Shown: positions 17,779 to 26,001 of the stretch, in pieces
Position numbering within the stretch: the stretch's first letter is position 1
Layout: each line of letters begins with the position of its first letter
Origin: JAWVZU01 sp033722075
Lineage (GTDB): Bacteria; Pseudomonadota; Gammaproteobacteria; Xanthomonadales; SZUA-38
Assembly (NCBI GenBank): GCA_033722075.1
Contig: JAWVZU010000006.1
Span: 1 to 37,350, forward strand
Length of the DNA stretch: 37,350 nucleotides
Reading direction: 5' to 3'
Program-made: the position numbers and the translations under genes
Notes under the pieces: generated by a model
Told to the model about the DNA's origin: nothing
Database searches by the model: none
Seen by the model: the letters and a program-made list of their open reading frames with translations, nothing else

Positions 17779-19547
17779 GCGCGGGAGCTCACGCGCTGGA
17801 CCTGGGACCGGCCGTTGCCATCGTCGCAATCACCGTCGGCCTGGTTGGCCTGACCAGCCGACTGGGGCTCGGCGGTGTGTTGGGTTATCTCGCTGCAGGG
17901 CTCGCCGTCGGGCCCATCGGCCTGCGCCTCATCACCGATGTGGCTTTCATCCAGAAAATCGCCGAGATCGGCGTCGTTCTGCTGCTGTTCGTAATCGGCC
18001 TGGAACTCCAGCCCCGCAGGCTGAGGCGAATGGCGGTTGACGCTTTCGGGCTGGGCGGTGCCCAGCTCCTTGTTAGCGCCGTGTTGCTCGGCGCCGCTTT
18101 GCTCGCCACCGGCGCAGGCGGCATCACCATGCTGATCGCCGCGCTTGCCATGGCGCTCTCGTCGACCGCCCTGGCGCTGCAACTTCTCGAGGAACGGCGG
18201 GAAATGACCAAGCCCCATGGCCAGAAGGCCTTTGCGATCCTGCTGTTCCAGGACATCGCGGTCATTCCCATGATCGTCGGCTTGAGTCTGGCCGGCGCAG
18301 GCACGCGGCCGTCGCCGACATGGATGCTCTTCGGTATCGTCGGCGCAGTGGCCCTGGTGGTCCTGGGTCATCGTCTGCTCGGGGCCTATTTCCGGTCGGT
18401 TGCTTCGATCCGCAGCCGGGACTTGTTCACCGCCGGCGCCCTTCTCGCCGTGCTGGCCGTCGCGTACTTCATGGAACATGCTGGCCTGTCGATGGGCCTT
18501 GGCGCTTTCCTCGCCGGGGTCGCCCTGTCCGAGACCGAGTTCAGGCATGAGCTCGAAATCACCATTGATCCGTTCAAAGGCCTGCTGCTTGGCCTGTTCT
18601 TTCTCTCCGTCGGCATGACCATCGAGCCCGGTCTGCTGGCCTCCGCCTGGATGACCGTGCTGGGCGGCGCCCTGGCCGTCGTCACGATCAAGTTCGCGGT
18701 GCTCTATGCGATCGGGACCTTCGCGGGACTGGACAGGAGCGACCGCGTCCGCCTGTCCCTGCTCCTAAGCCAGGGCGGCGAGTTTGCCTTCGTCCTGTTT
18801 GCCCAGGCCAGCAGCGGGAACCTGCTCGATCCAACCACCAGCGATATCCTGACCCTGGTGATCATTGCCTCCATGATCATGACGCCATTACTGCTGAGAA
18901 CGATGGACGCCCTGGAGAAGAGATTTCCCAAAGCCGAGCCGAAGCTCGATCAACCCACCGATCAACCCGACCATCCGCGGGTCATCATCGCCGGCTTCGG
19001 CCGCTTTGGGCAGATCGTTGCCCGGGTCCTGACCGGTCAGAACATTGCTTTCACCGCGCTGGACAGGGATGCGCAGCACGTCGAGTTCGTCCGCCGGTTC
19101 GGCAACGAGATCTATTTCGGCGATGCAACGCGCCCGGACCTGTTGCGCACCGCCCATGCCGATGCCGCGGACATCCTGGTCGTGGCCATAGACGACGTCG
19201 ACGATTCCCTGAGGCTGGTCGAAGTGGCCCGGGAATCATTTCCGCAGCTGAAGATCATCGCCCGGGCGCGCAACCGTTTCCATGCCTACCGGCTGGTCTG
19301 CGCCGGTGTCGAGCACATTTTCAGGGAGACGTTCGGGTCGTCGATCGAGGCAACGGAAAGCGTCTTGCAGAATCTTGGCTATCCCCTGGACGCGGCGGTT
19401 CATGCCACCCGGATCTTCCGGGATCACGATGAACGCTCCCTGCGCGAGTCCGCACCCCACCAGGAGAACCAGGAGAAGCTCATCGAAATCGCCCAGCAGG
19501 GACGCCGCGAGCTGCGCTCATTGTTCGAGCAGGATTCCCGGAAATGA
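17775..19547 (+). CDS. CPA2-family (KefB/KefC-like) monovalent cation:proton antiporter
   Basis: A 590-residue membrane protein with about 12-13 helices over residues 10-375. It then has a Rossmann TrkA-N domain beginning PRVIIAGFGRFG (G407-x-G-x-x-G412) and reaching about residue 520. Membrane-domain hallmarks are LLLFVIGLELQP (about 69-80), the ion-binding QD in ILLFQDIAVIPM (about 155-166) and SQGGEFAFVL (332-341). This is the layout of Kef K+ efflux systems, which acidify the cytoplasm during electrophile stress, and of YbaL-type relatives. No ancillary KefF/KefG-like flavoprotein gene is adjacent. The start is a GTG overlapping the thioesterase stop (GTGA). K+ as the ion is inferred. Confidence 0.92.
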   Translation: MSAGAHALDLGPAVAIVAITVGLVGLTSRLGLGGVLGYLAAGLAVGPIGLRLITDVAFIQKIAEIGVVLLLFVIGLELQPRRLRRMAVDAFGLGGAQLLVSAVLLGAALLATGAGGITMLIAALAMALSSTALALQLLEERREMTKPHGQKAFAILLFQDIAVIPMIVGLSLAGAGTRPSPTWMLFGIVGAVALVVLGHRLLGAYFRSVASIRSRDLFTAGALLAVLAVAYFMEHAGLSMGLGAFLAGVALSETEFRHELEITIDPFKGLLLGLFFLSVGMTIEPGLLASAWMTVLGGALAVVTIKFAVLYAIGTFAGLDRSDRVRLSLLLSQGGEFAFVLFAQASSGNLLDPTTSDILTLVIIASMIMTPLLLRTMDALEKRFPKAEPKLDQPTDQPDHPRVIIAGFGRFGQIVARVLTGQNIAFTALDRDAQHVEFVRRFGNEIYFGDATRPDLLRTAHADAADILVVAIDDVDDSLRLVEVARESFPQLKIIARARNRFHAYRLVCAGVEHIFRETFGSSIEATESVLQNLGYPLDAAVHATRIFRDHDERSLRESAPHQENQEKLIEIAQQGRRELRSLFEQDSRK

Positions 19548-19897
19548 ACTTCGGCGTTCCCTGCGCTACGGGCGCTACTAAAGCGCAACCATGCTTCAAG
19601 GCGTCATGGTGATGACTTTAGTTCACAAAGCGCGCTGTTCAGCTTCTGAGTAACTACTCACTGATTGAAGCAAGAGCGGGAACCATGAAAACCATGAAAT
19701 GCATGAAAAAAGGAATAACTTCAAAGCATTGGTGATAGAGGCGGGAACAGCGTGCTGATGTCCCCCACGGTTCCGCTCTAACGCATCGCGCCAGCGATCC
19801 CTTTCATGGTTCCCGCCCTGGTTTCGCGATCCGGGGATCGCGCCCCCGAATCTACCTTCATGCCTTCACGCCTTCATGGTTCCGCTCTGGTTTTCAG
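19548..19897 (+). other. 350-base intergenic region with short repeats and hairpins, no gene seen
   Basis: This lies between the antiporter stop and the radical SAM stop on opposite strands. It holds a small hairpin at 19572-19586 (GCGCT, loop ACTAA, AGCGC), which could end the antiporter transcript although it lacks a T-run, and the repeat cluster described separately. I see no credible open frame or tRNA. Part of it is rich in ATGAA/TTCAT words, unlike the flanking coding sequence. Confidence 0.6.
19674..19892. repeat. Cluster of TTCATGGTTCC(C)GC repeats in both orientations, with hairpins
   Basis: Full copies of TTCATGGTTCC(C)GCyCT read directly at about 19803-19820 and 19873-19889, and inverted at 19674-19690. 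Core-only copies (GGTTCCGCTCT and its inverse) occur at 19769-19779 and about 19738-19747. Between them are a near-perfect palindrome at 19825-19842 (CGCGATCC, GG, GGATCGCG) and a stem at 19785-19798. Runs of ATGAA/CATGAA and CTTCA flank the copies. The inverted outer copies could make this a small non-autonomous element about 215 bases long, or a REP-like family. Confidence 0.55.
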
Positions 19898-20932
19898 TCA
19901 GAACAGGTCCAGTTGGGGGCTGATCTCCCTGGGCACCCGAAACTGGCTGGTATCGAGCTGCGGGTCACGGTGGCCTAGACCGAAGCGGCGCAGAGCTGCC
20001 TCGAAACGGGCCCTGATCATCGCCGCATACTGTCCGCTTCCACGCATCCGCTGGCCGAACCCCGAATCATAATCCTTTCCGCCCCGGGTGTTCCTGACGA
20101 GGTTGATGACAGCTTCAGCGCGGTCCGGAAAGTGTTCAGTCAGCCAATCCCGGAAGAGCGTCTTGACTTCATGCGGAAGACGCAACAACACATAGCCGGC
20201 ACTCTGGACTCCGGCGTCGGCTGCGGCCTTCACTAGCGCCTCGATTTCGTGATCGTTGATCCGGGGTATCACCGGTGCGATGAGGGTGCTGACGGGCACG
20301 CCGGCGTTGCTGAGCGTTTCGATCGTGCGCAGGCGGGCTTCCGGTGACGCTGCCCGGGGCTCCATGCGCCTCTTCAGGTCCCGGCTCAGGGTGGTGAGGC
20401 TGACGGTCACCTGGGTCAGGCGCCGTCTGGCCAGCTCCTCCAGCAAATCGAGGTCGCGACAGACCAGACTGCCCTTGGTGACGATGGCCACCGGCTGCCG
20501 GAACTCCAGGCAGACCTCCAGGATGCCCCGAGTGAGCTCGAGTCCCTTTTCCAGCGGCTGGTAAGGATCCGTATTGGCACCCAGCGCAAGCAGTCGGCAG
20601 CGATAGCCCGGGCGACTCAGTTCGGCCCGCAGCCGTTCGGCGGCATTGGTCTTGGCAAACAGGCGCGACTCGAAGTCCAGCCCCGGGGAAAGGTCCAGGA
20701 AAGCGTGGCTCGGGCGCGCATAACAGTAGATGCATCCATGTTCGCAGCCGCGGTAGGGATTGACCGACTGGTCGAAGGGCACGTCCGGCGAACGGTTCGT
20801 GGAGATGATCCTGTTGGCCTGTTCCGCAAAAACCTCGGTCGCCACCGTGTCGGGAAGCTGTGCTGGATCCAGTTCGGACCAGGAGGCATGAAACCGGTTC
20901 GGTGGATTGGCCATTGCGCCGCGGGCTTTCAT
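19898..20932 (-). CDS. PA0069-family radical SAM protein (SplB/COG1533-like)
   Basis: A 344-residue radical SAM protein related to spore photoproduct lyase-type enzymes. The cluster motif is C63-x3-C67-x2-C70 within YRGCEHGCIYCYARP. The N-terminal KARGAMANPPNRF and the following SPDVPFDQSVNPYRG are hallmarks of the PA0069 family. GANTDPYQPLEK and VTKGSLVCRD are further conserved blocks. The reaction is not established. I choose the ATG at 20932 because GAGAAGG lies four bases upstream. The ATGs at 20947 and 20914 are alternatives, and the first would nearly abut the SOS box. A near-consensus LexA box just upstream indicates SOS control, which suits a DNA-repair or damage-response role. Confidence 0.92.
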   Translation of the reverse strand: MKARGAMANPPNRFHASWSELDPAQLPDTVATEVFAEQANRIISTNRSPDVPFDQSVNPYRGCEHGCIYCYARPSHAFLDLSPGLDFESRLFAKTNAAERLRAELSRPGYRCRLLALGANTDPYQPLEKGLELTRGILEVCLEFRQPVAIVTKGSLVCRDLDLLEELARRRLTQVTVSLTTLSRDLKRRMEPRAASPEARLRTIETLSNAGVPVSTLIAPVIPRINDHEIEALVKAAADAGVQSAGYVLLRLPHEVKTLFRDWLTEHFPDRAEAVINLVRNTRGGKDYDSGFGQRMRGSGQYAAMIRARFEAALRRFGLGHRDPQLDTSQFRVPREISPQLDLF

Positions 20933-20949
20933 GACGCCTTCTCGCATTA

Positions 20950-20965
20950 CTGTATATTTGAACAG
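20950..20965 (-). promoter_or_regulatory. LexA operator (SOS box) of the radical SAM gene
   Basis: CTGT-ATATTTGA-ACAG fits the CTGT-N8-ACAG rule exactly. The 20-base context TACTGTATATTTGAACAGTA matches the E. coli consensus at 17 of 20 positions. On the - strand a TATACT (-10) lies at 20964-20969, with TTGCAA or GCTTGC as possible -35, so the operator covers the expected transcription start, about 25 bases before the ATG at 20932. The divergent amidohydrolase start is 77 bases away on the other side and could also be affected. Confidence 0.75.
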
Positions 20966-21041
20966 TATATGTAAATCACCCGATTTGCAAGCTTCAGCGA
21001 AACCCGCAACATTAGGCGCCACCACCCTTATGGAGATCACC

Positions 21042-22337
21042 GTGAGCCCGATTCTTTCCCTCGCCTTCCTGTTCTTTGCGGCCGGGGACCTCGAGCAGCA
21101 GGTCAATGCCGACTATGCCGAGCTCTCGCAGCTATACCGCCACCTGCACGCCAATCCCGAGCTTTCCTTCGAGGAACAGGCCACTGCAGCACGCATGGCG
21201 GAGGAGTTCTCCGCGCTCGGTTTCGACGTGACTACGGATTTTGGCGGTCACGGCGTCGTCGCCGTAATGAAAAACGGAGCGGGGCCTACGGTCCTCGTCC
21301 GGGGCGACATGGATGCCCTGCCCATCGAGGAGCAAACCGGGCTGCCCTACGCGTCCGAGGTAACGGCCACCGGCCGGGACGGACAACCGACGCCGGTCAT
21401 GCATGCCTGCGGCCACGACGTGCACATGACGGTCCTCATCGGGACGGCCCGTCGCCTGGCCGCCAATCGAGACGCCTGGAGCGGCACCCTGATCATGATC
21501 GCCCAGCCGGCCGAAGAGCGCAGCGGCGGCGCCAAGGCCATGCTCGCGGACGGCCTCTTCGAAAAGTTTCCCCGCCCCGACTACAACCTTGCTCTGCACG
21601 TCGCATCCGATCTCCCGGCGGGCACCGTGGGCGCCGTGAGCGGCCATTTCATGGCAAACGTCGACTCGGTGGACATCATCGTCAGGGGGCGTGGGGGCCA
21701 TGGAGCCTATCCCGAAAAGTCACGCGATCCGGTGGTGTTGGCGGCCCAGATCGTGATGGCGCTGCAGACCATCGTGTCACGGGAGATTTCGCCGTTCGAG
21801 CCCGCGGTCGTGACGGTTGGATCGATCCACGGCGGTTCTCAGCACAACATCATCCCCGGCGAGGTCAAGCTCCAGCTGACGCTGCGCTCCTACACGCCGG
21901 AGGTGCGCAACCAGACCATCGCTGCCATACGCCGGATCGTCGCCAACCTGGCCAGGGCCGCCGGCATGCCCGAGCAGGCCATGCCCGAGGTCAACGTGCT
22001 GGACGAATACACTCCCGCTGCCTACAACGACCCCGAGCTGACGGCGCGGGTATTGGGCGTTTTCGAAGAAACTCTTGGGGCCGATGGCGTAATGCCCATC
22101 TCACCGGAGATGGTCGGCGAGGATTTCGGACGCTACGGATCAGTCGAACCGAAGATCCCCAGCCTCATGTTCCGACTGGGTACGGTCAGCGCCGAGGATT
22201 ACGCGGCTTACAAGGCCGGGGAGAAAGCGCTTCCGACCCTCCACTCGCCGCTTTTCGCCCCGGAACCCGAGCCGACCCTGAAGACCGGTGTACAGGCCAT
22301 GACTGCTGCGGTGCTCGATTTGATGGCCACAGAGTGA
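21042..22337 (+). CDS. M20-family amidohydrolase / N-acyl-amino-acid hydrolase
   Basis: A 431-residue metallopeptidase-like amidohydrolase of the HipO/AmhX/IAA-amidohydrolase type. Metal ligands appear in MHACGHDVHM, in the EE pair of AQPAEERSGG, and in ALHVASDLPAG. DMDALPIEEQTGLPYAS is the conserved segment before the first ligands, and a dimerisation domain follows RGRGGHGAYPEKSRDP. The final His is in LHSPLFAPEPE. Members cleave N-acyl or N-aminoacyl amides; the substrate here is unknown. I prefer the GTG at 21042 because GGAG lies six bases upstream; the ATG at 21030 lacks a binding site. The N-terminus (SPILSLAFLFFAAG) looks like a signal peptide, so it may act in the periplasm. Confidence 0.9.
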   Translation: MSPILSLAFLFFAAGDLEQQVNADYAELSQLYRHLHANPELSFEEQATAARMAEEFSALGFDVTTDFGGHGVVAVMKNGAGPTVLVRGDMDALPIEEQTGLPYASEVTATGRDGQPTPVMHACGHDVHMTVLIGTARRLAANRDAWSGTLIMIAQPAEERSGGAKAMLADGLFEKFPRPDYNLALHVASDLPAGTVGAVSGHFMANVDSVDIIVRGRGGHGAYPEKSRDPVVLAAQIVMALQTIVSREISPFEPAVVTVGSIHGGSQHNIIPGEVKLQLTLRSYTPEVRNQTIAAIRRIVANLARAAGMPEQAMPEVNVLDEYTPAAYNDPELTARVLGVFEETLGADGVMPISPEMVGEDFGRYGSVEPKIPSLMFRLGTVSAEDYAAYKAGEKALPTLHSPLFAPEPEPTLKTGVQAMTAAVLDLMATE

Positions 22338-22364
22338 GTTGGGGTCTTTTCGAAGAAAGCTCGG

Positions 22365-22381
22365 AGTCCGCGACGCGGACT
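22365..22381. terminator. 17-base palindrome between convergent genes
   Basis: AGTCCGCG-A-CGCGGACT is a perfect eight-base inverted repeat around one base, in the 42-base gap between the amidohydrolase and DNA glycosylase stops. It could act as a bidirectional terminator with the loop opened to three or five bases, but there is no clear T-run. Confidence 0.35.
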
Positions 22382-22991
22382 ACAGCTCCTGAACCCGCCA
22401 CAAGTACCAGCTCGCCAGGGTCCGGTAGGGTCGCCAGGGTTCGCCGCGCTCGAGAACCGCGGCCGGGGCCGGCAGATCATCCAACTCATCGAGCACCTGG
22501 ACGCCCTTCCTGATGCCCAGGTCGTCCACCGGCAGGACGTCAGGTCGTCCCATCCAGAACATGAGCACCATCTCGGCAGTCCAGCGGCCGATCCCCTTGA
22601 ACGCGGAAAGCGCATCGATGGCCGCCTCATCGTCCATCTGCTCGAGTTTCGCCCGGTCCGGCAGGCGGCCTTCACGGCAGGCTTCGGCAAGGCCAAGAAT
22701 GTAACGTGCCTTCTGGCGGGACAGGCCGACCTCCCTCAGGTGACTTTCATCCCGGCCCGCCAATGACGCCGAGCACGGCCGACCGTTTTTCCCGAACGCG
22801 TCCAGGAAACGTCCGAAGATCGACGCCGCGGCCTTGCCGGACAACTGCTGATAGACGATGGAACGCGCAAGCGGCTCGAACGCCGAGTCGAAGGGTCGAA
22901 CGAAACTCTCCGGCTCCGGACAACGCCGGATGACCGGGACAAACCGTGGGTCGGATTGGCGTAGGGCTGCAGCGGCTCTCTCGAAATTCAT
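22380..22991 (-). CDS. DNA-3-methyladenine glycosylase II-like (AlkA/HhH-GPD family)
   Basis: A 203-residue HhH-GPD glycosylase that would excise alkylated bases. SIVYQQLSGKAAASIFGRF (about 44-62) is the helix typical of AlkA/MAG-like enzymes. FKGIGRWTAEMVLMF (131-145) is the helix-hairpin-helix. LPVDDLGIRKG holds the catalytic Asp (156 or 157). The C-terminal PYRTLASWYLWR is the usual closing block. It lacks the N-terminal AlkA domain, so it resembles the short Mag1-like form. The start is ATG 22991. No ribosome binding site is evident, and a strong stem-loop lies only 16 bases upstream. It is near the SOS-boxed radical SAM gene but on a separate transcript, so any shared repair role is inference. 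Confidence 0.9.
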   Translation of the reverse strand: MNFERAAAALRQSDPRFVPVIRRCPEPESFVRPFDSAFEPLARSIVYQQLSGKAAASIFGRFLDAFGKNGRPCSASLAGRDESHLREVGLSRQKARYILGLAEACREGRLPDRAKLEQMDDEAAIDALSAFKGIGRWTAEMVLMFWMGRPDVLPVDDLGIRKGVQVLDELDDLPAPAAVLERGEPWRPYRTLASWYLWRVQEL

Positions 22992-23000
22992 GGGCTCGCA

Positions 23001-23030
23001 AAGGAAGACGGCAGGCCGAGGCCTGCCGTC
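23001..23030 (-). terminator. Rho-independent-like terminator after the penicillin acylase-family gene
   Basis: GACGGCAGGCC (23007-23017) and GGCCTGCCGTC (23020-23030) form a perfect 11-base-pair stem with a two-base core. On the - strand it is followed by TTCCTTT. It lies 26 bases after the acylase stop and just before the glycosylase start, so it probably ends the acylase transcript. Confidence 0.7.
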
Positions 23031-23055
23031 GTGATCGTACCTGCGCTTCTTGCGG

Positions 23056-25899
23056 TCAGTTCGGTGGACCGAAAGTCTGCACGTTTTCCGAGATGGCCGC
23101 CACGATCGCGGGGTTGGTGAGCAGCGGCAGGTAGCCGTTGACCAGCCAGACATAGAGCTGGTTGGCATACAGCGGACTGCCGATCACACCACTCTGCCCG
23201 CCGGCAATAACCATCTCATAGACCGTCCCGTTGGGATCCATGGAACCCACGAAGCGGCGAGAAGCGCCGGAGCCGAACATGAAATCGTTCAGGCCGTCAG
23301 CCCGCGCACTGTGGTTGGAGGCATCTACCACCTGGTAGCCGCCATGGCGCGCAACGCCTTCCAGGCCGGCAACGGTCGACAGGCCGTAAAGACCATTCGG
23401 GAGGCTGAAGACGTCGTTCAGCGGATGGTCGAAAACAATCCGGTGAAGCTTGCCCCAGCGGTAGTCCATCACGTCGGTCGAGTTGCCGAAGGCCGGCGCG
23501 AACTCGTCGCTCGCAAGCATGTCCAGTGCAGCCACGAGACTCGCCAGCAGCACGAAATCACGCGCATCCTCGGCGCTCGGCGCTTCCGGGTTGGTGAAGA
23601 AGTTGATGCCGGAGGCGCCTACGCCCTGGTTCGTAGCGAAGTTGTCCAGGTGATGCTTCAGCGCATTGTAGGCCTGGGTGCTGGGCGGCAGGTTGTCACC
23701 CAGTCCGATTGCCGAGAGTGTGGCATCGATGGTATTCCGGATCACCTGCCCACGCCAGGTGCTGAACACCGTGGCTGCGACCGAGTTGTCGATCTCGGTC
23801 TGGCTGGGCGGCGACAGTCCGAACGGATTCTCACCCGGATCGTAACCCTCGGGAATGCCGGTCGGCGTCGAAAAATCCCAGGTCGCGAAGAGCCCCATGG
23901 AAGTCTGTACCCGGGGGTCCGCTGCGAACTGGGCAATGCCGGGCCACGCGTCAGATGCCGTGGCGCGATCGAAGGCGTTCAGCAGATGTGGCAGCACCAG
24001 TTCGGCGTCCAGCATCTGGTTGTTGGCCTGCAGCGCCTTGACCTGGTCCACGCTGACCGGGCCTTGCGCGATGGCGTCCTGAAGCTCGCGATCGATCCGA
24101 CCCATCCGATAGGACGAGTAATAGCCCTGCGAGATGTAGTACAGGCCACCGCCCGGGCGCACCTGATTCAGGGTGTTGTTGTCCAGCGAAACGCCGACCG
24201 GGTCGTTGTTCGCGTTGGCGATATAGCCCCGATCCGGATTCAGCGCGTTGGCGGTCTCGTTGGCCGGCAGGATTTCGAACGGGGTGGACTGATTGGGCTG
24301 CGGATTCTGCACCGGCAGCCAGTCATGCATGAGCGCGCCCGTTCCATCCCGGATGAACATCGGCGGGATGCCGCCGTCGGGCTGATTCAACGTCTGCAGA
24401 TCGGTCCGTACCGGTATTTCAGCCGGCGTGACATAGCCGATATTGCCGAAGACATCGGCGATGGCCATGTTCTGCGACCCGAAATCGAACTTGGACGAGA
24501 TTTCCTGGTAGTCGGGGACATCGACCGCCTTGGTCTGCTCGATGATGAACTCGGCACCGAGCGTTGCACCCCAACCGGTGTACTGCAGCGAAATCCCTTG
24601 GGAACCGACCAGGTCCACAATGGGACCGTTGCTGCGTCGCGGCACGACAAACGTGATGGCGCCACCGTCGATTCCGACGTTGGCGCGAGTCAGGTTGTCG
24701 AACTCGCCGTCGAACTGGTTCACGAAATAGGACTGGTAGATGAGGATCATCGGCTCCGCCTCGCCGTTGTGGACCGTGTGGGTCGGCAGACCGAGATTGT
24801 TGAAGCGCAGGTCCTCGAAAAAGAAGTCCATCTCGTCGATCGGGTTCACCGTCCAGCCCCAGCACACCGTGTCGTTGCACCCCAGCACGATGCTCGGGAT
24901 CCCAGCGATGCTGGTGCCGGCCGTATTGAGAACGGTCCCCTGCTCTTCGTTGCTCACGTTGAGATGCATCGTGTACCAGAACGACGGGGTATCCAGCGAC
25001 AGGTGCGGATCGTTGGCGATGATCGGGAAGCCCGTATCGGTCACGTCGCCGGAAAGAAGCCACCAGTTGCTGCCGACGTCGCGCTCCTTGCGCATCAGGG
25101 GTCCGAGGATCGGATTCGAGTGGTATTGCTCGCTGAGATTCCGGGCAAGCTCGATGCGCGAATCATCGAGCCTCGGGAAATTGGCGCTCAACGACTTGGC
25201 TTCGGCCTTGCCCAGGCCGCCGATGGACTGGATGAAGCCTGGGAGGGTCACCCGGTCGTCGGGCGGCGCCGGACGATGGGTGTCCTCGAAAAACAGCGCG
25301 GTGCCGTCGAAGCCGACGACCTCACCGACGCCCTGGTAGGTGCCGATGTTCACCGTGAAATCGACCTCTTCAAGGTCGGCCGACAACTGGAATTGAGCGA
25401 CATTTCCAATCGCGATCGAGTCGACCGGATTCCAGGGATCGGCCGCGCTGAGTTCGAGCGCACCATATTCGGGGGGCAGCGGGTTGCTGGAGAGCCAGGC
25501 GTTCACGCCGTTTGCGTAGGCCTGGAGCACGGCACGGGTGCTGGAACTGGAAGCCGCATAGCTCTCCCAGGCGGAGCGACGGATTCCCAGCGTCCGGAGC
25601 TGGATGTCCGAGCTCAGGGCCGCCGAACCGACCAGTTCCGCCAGCGTTCCGGAGGCGGCCCGCCGGTTGAAGTCCATCTGGAAGAAGCGGTCACGAGCGT
25701 GCAGGTACCCCTGCATGAACGCAGCATCCAGTTCGTTGGTAGCAACTACGGAGGGGATAGAGGTCGCGGGGGTAAACACGGTCACCGGCCCCTTCAGCCC
25801 GGGGAGAGGTGTCGGTTCGGACTGTCCGTGGGCCACTCCGGCCACGGCGAGCGTGCATCCCAGGAGCAATGATCCCAGGCGATTCATCGTTGTACGCAT
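23056..25899 (-). CDS. Penicillin acylase-family (Ntn) hydrolase, secreted
   Basis: A 947-residue member of the penicillin/cephalosporin/acyl-homoserine-lactone acylase family. These are made as precursors, exported and cut autocatalytically to an alpha/beta heterodimer. A signal peptide covers 1-25 (MNRLGSLLLGCTLAVAG...AHGQ). The alpha-subunit landmark GYLHARDRFFQMDFNRR is at about 64-80. The self-cleavage site is G276/S277, where SNWWLLSG gives Ser277 as the new N-terminal nucleophile, and ANDPHL follows. Further on come a GVTVNP-like oxyanion region (WGWTVNPIDEMDFFFED) and a late RWGKLH block. The substrate is unknown; AHL quorum-signal cleavage is possible. I choose ATG 25899 (GAGGGGACATC upstream). 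An in-frame ATG at 25953 has an almost identical binding site. Confidence 0.9.
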   Translation of the reverse strand: MRTTMNRLGSLLLGCTLAVAGVAHGQSEPTPLPGLKGPVTVFTPATSIPSVVATNELDAAFMQGYLHARDRFFQMDFNRRAASGTLAELVGSAALSSDIQLRTLGIRRSAWESYAASSSSTRAVLQAYANGVNAWLSSNPLPPEYGALELSAADPWNPVDSIAIGNVAQFQLSADLEEVDFTVNIGTYQGVGEVVGFDGTALFFEDTHRPAPPDDRVTLPGFIQSIGGLGKAEAKSLSANFPRLDDSRIELARNLSEQYHSNPILGPLMRKERDVGSNWWLLSGDVTDTGFPIIANDPHLSLDTPSFWYTMHLNVSNEEQGTVLNTAGTSIAGIPSIVLGCNDTVCWGWTVNPIDEMDFFFEDLRFNNLGLPTHTVHNGEAEPMILIYQSYFVNQFDGEFDNLTRANVGIDGGAITFVVPRRSNGPIVDLVGSQGISLQYTGWGATLGAEFIIEQTKAVDVPDYQEISSKFDFGSQNMAIADVFGNIGYVTPAEIPVRTDLQTLNQPDGGIPPMFIRDGTGALMHDWLPVQNPQPNQSTPFEILPANETANALNPDRGYIANANNDPVGVSLDNNTLNQVRPGGGLYYISQGYYSSYRMGRIDRELQDAIAQGPVSVDQVKALQANNQMLDAELVLPHLLNAFDRATASDAWPGIAQFAADPRVQTSMGLFATWDFSTPTGIPEGYDPGENPFGLSPPSQTEIDNSVAATVFSTWRGQVIRNTIDATLSAIGLGDNLPPSTQAYNALKHHLDNFATNQGVGASGINFFTNPEAPSAEDARDFVLLASLVAALDMLASDEFAPAFGNSTDVMDYRWGKLHRIVFDHPLNDVFSLPNGLYGLSTVAGLEGVARHGGYQVVDASNHSARADGLNDFMFGSGASRRFVGSMDPNGTVYEMVIAGGQSGVIGSPLYANQLYVWLVNGYLPLLTNPAIVAAISENVQTFGPPN

Positions 25900-25966
25900 G
25901 ATGTCCCCTCTGTCGTTCAAGTCGTTGTTTTCGAATGCGCTTAGCACGGTCATTATGTCACCTCTG
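25897..25966 (-). repeat. Duplicated ribosome-binding-site/start module before the acylase gene
   Basis: On the - strand CAGAGGTGACATAATG (25951-25966) and CAGAGGGGACATCATG (25897-25912) agree at 14 of 16 positions. Both end in an in-frame ATG, 18 codons apart. Either could start the acylase; the second leads directly into the signal peptide. Confidence 0.5.
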
Positions 25967-26001
25967 ATCAGGCCAGCGCAAAAGAGCGCGGCCGCAGGAT
26001 T

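Noticed and set aside
19548..19897. CRISPR array or tRNA in the repeat-bearing gap
   Set aside because: The repeats are short, unevenly spaced and in both orientations, with no regular spacers, and no cloverleaf with TTCRA and acceptor pairing was found.
20933..20947. ATG at 20947 as the radical SAM start
   Set aside because: It has no ribosome binding site and would leave only about ten bases of leader after the predicted transcription start, whereas GAGAAGG precedes the ATG at 20932.
23050..25872. A 940-codon open frame on the + strand
   Set aside because: It is exactly antisense to the penicillin acylase-family gene, has no recognisable domains and reflects the third-position GC bias of the real gene.
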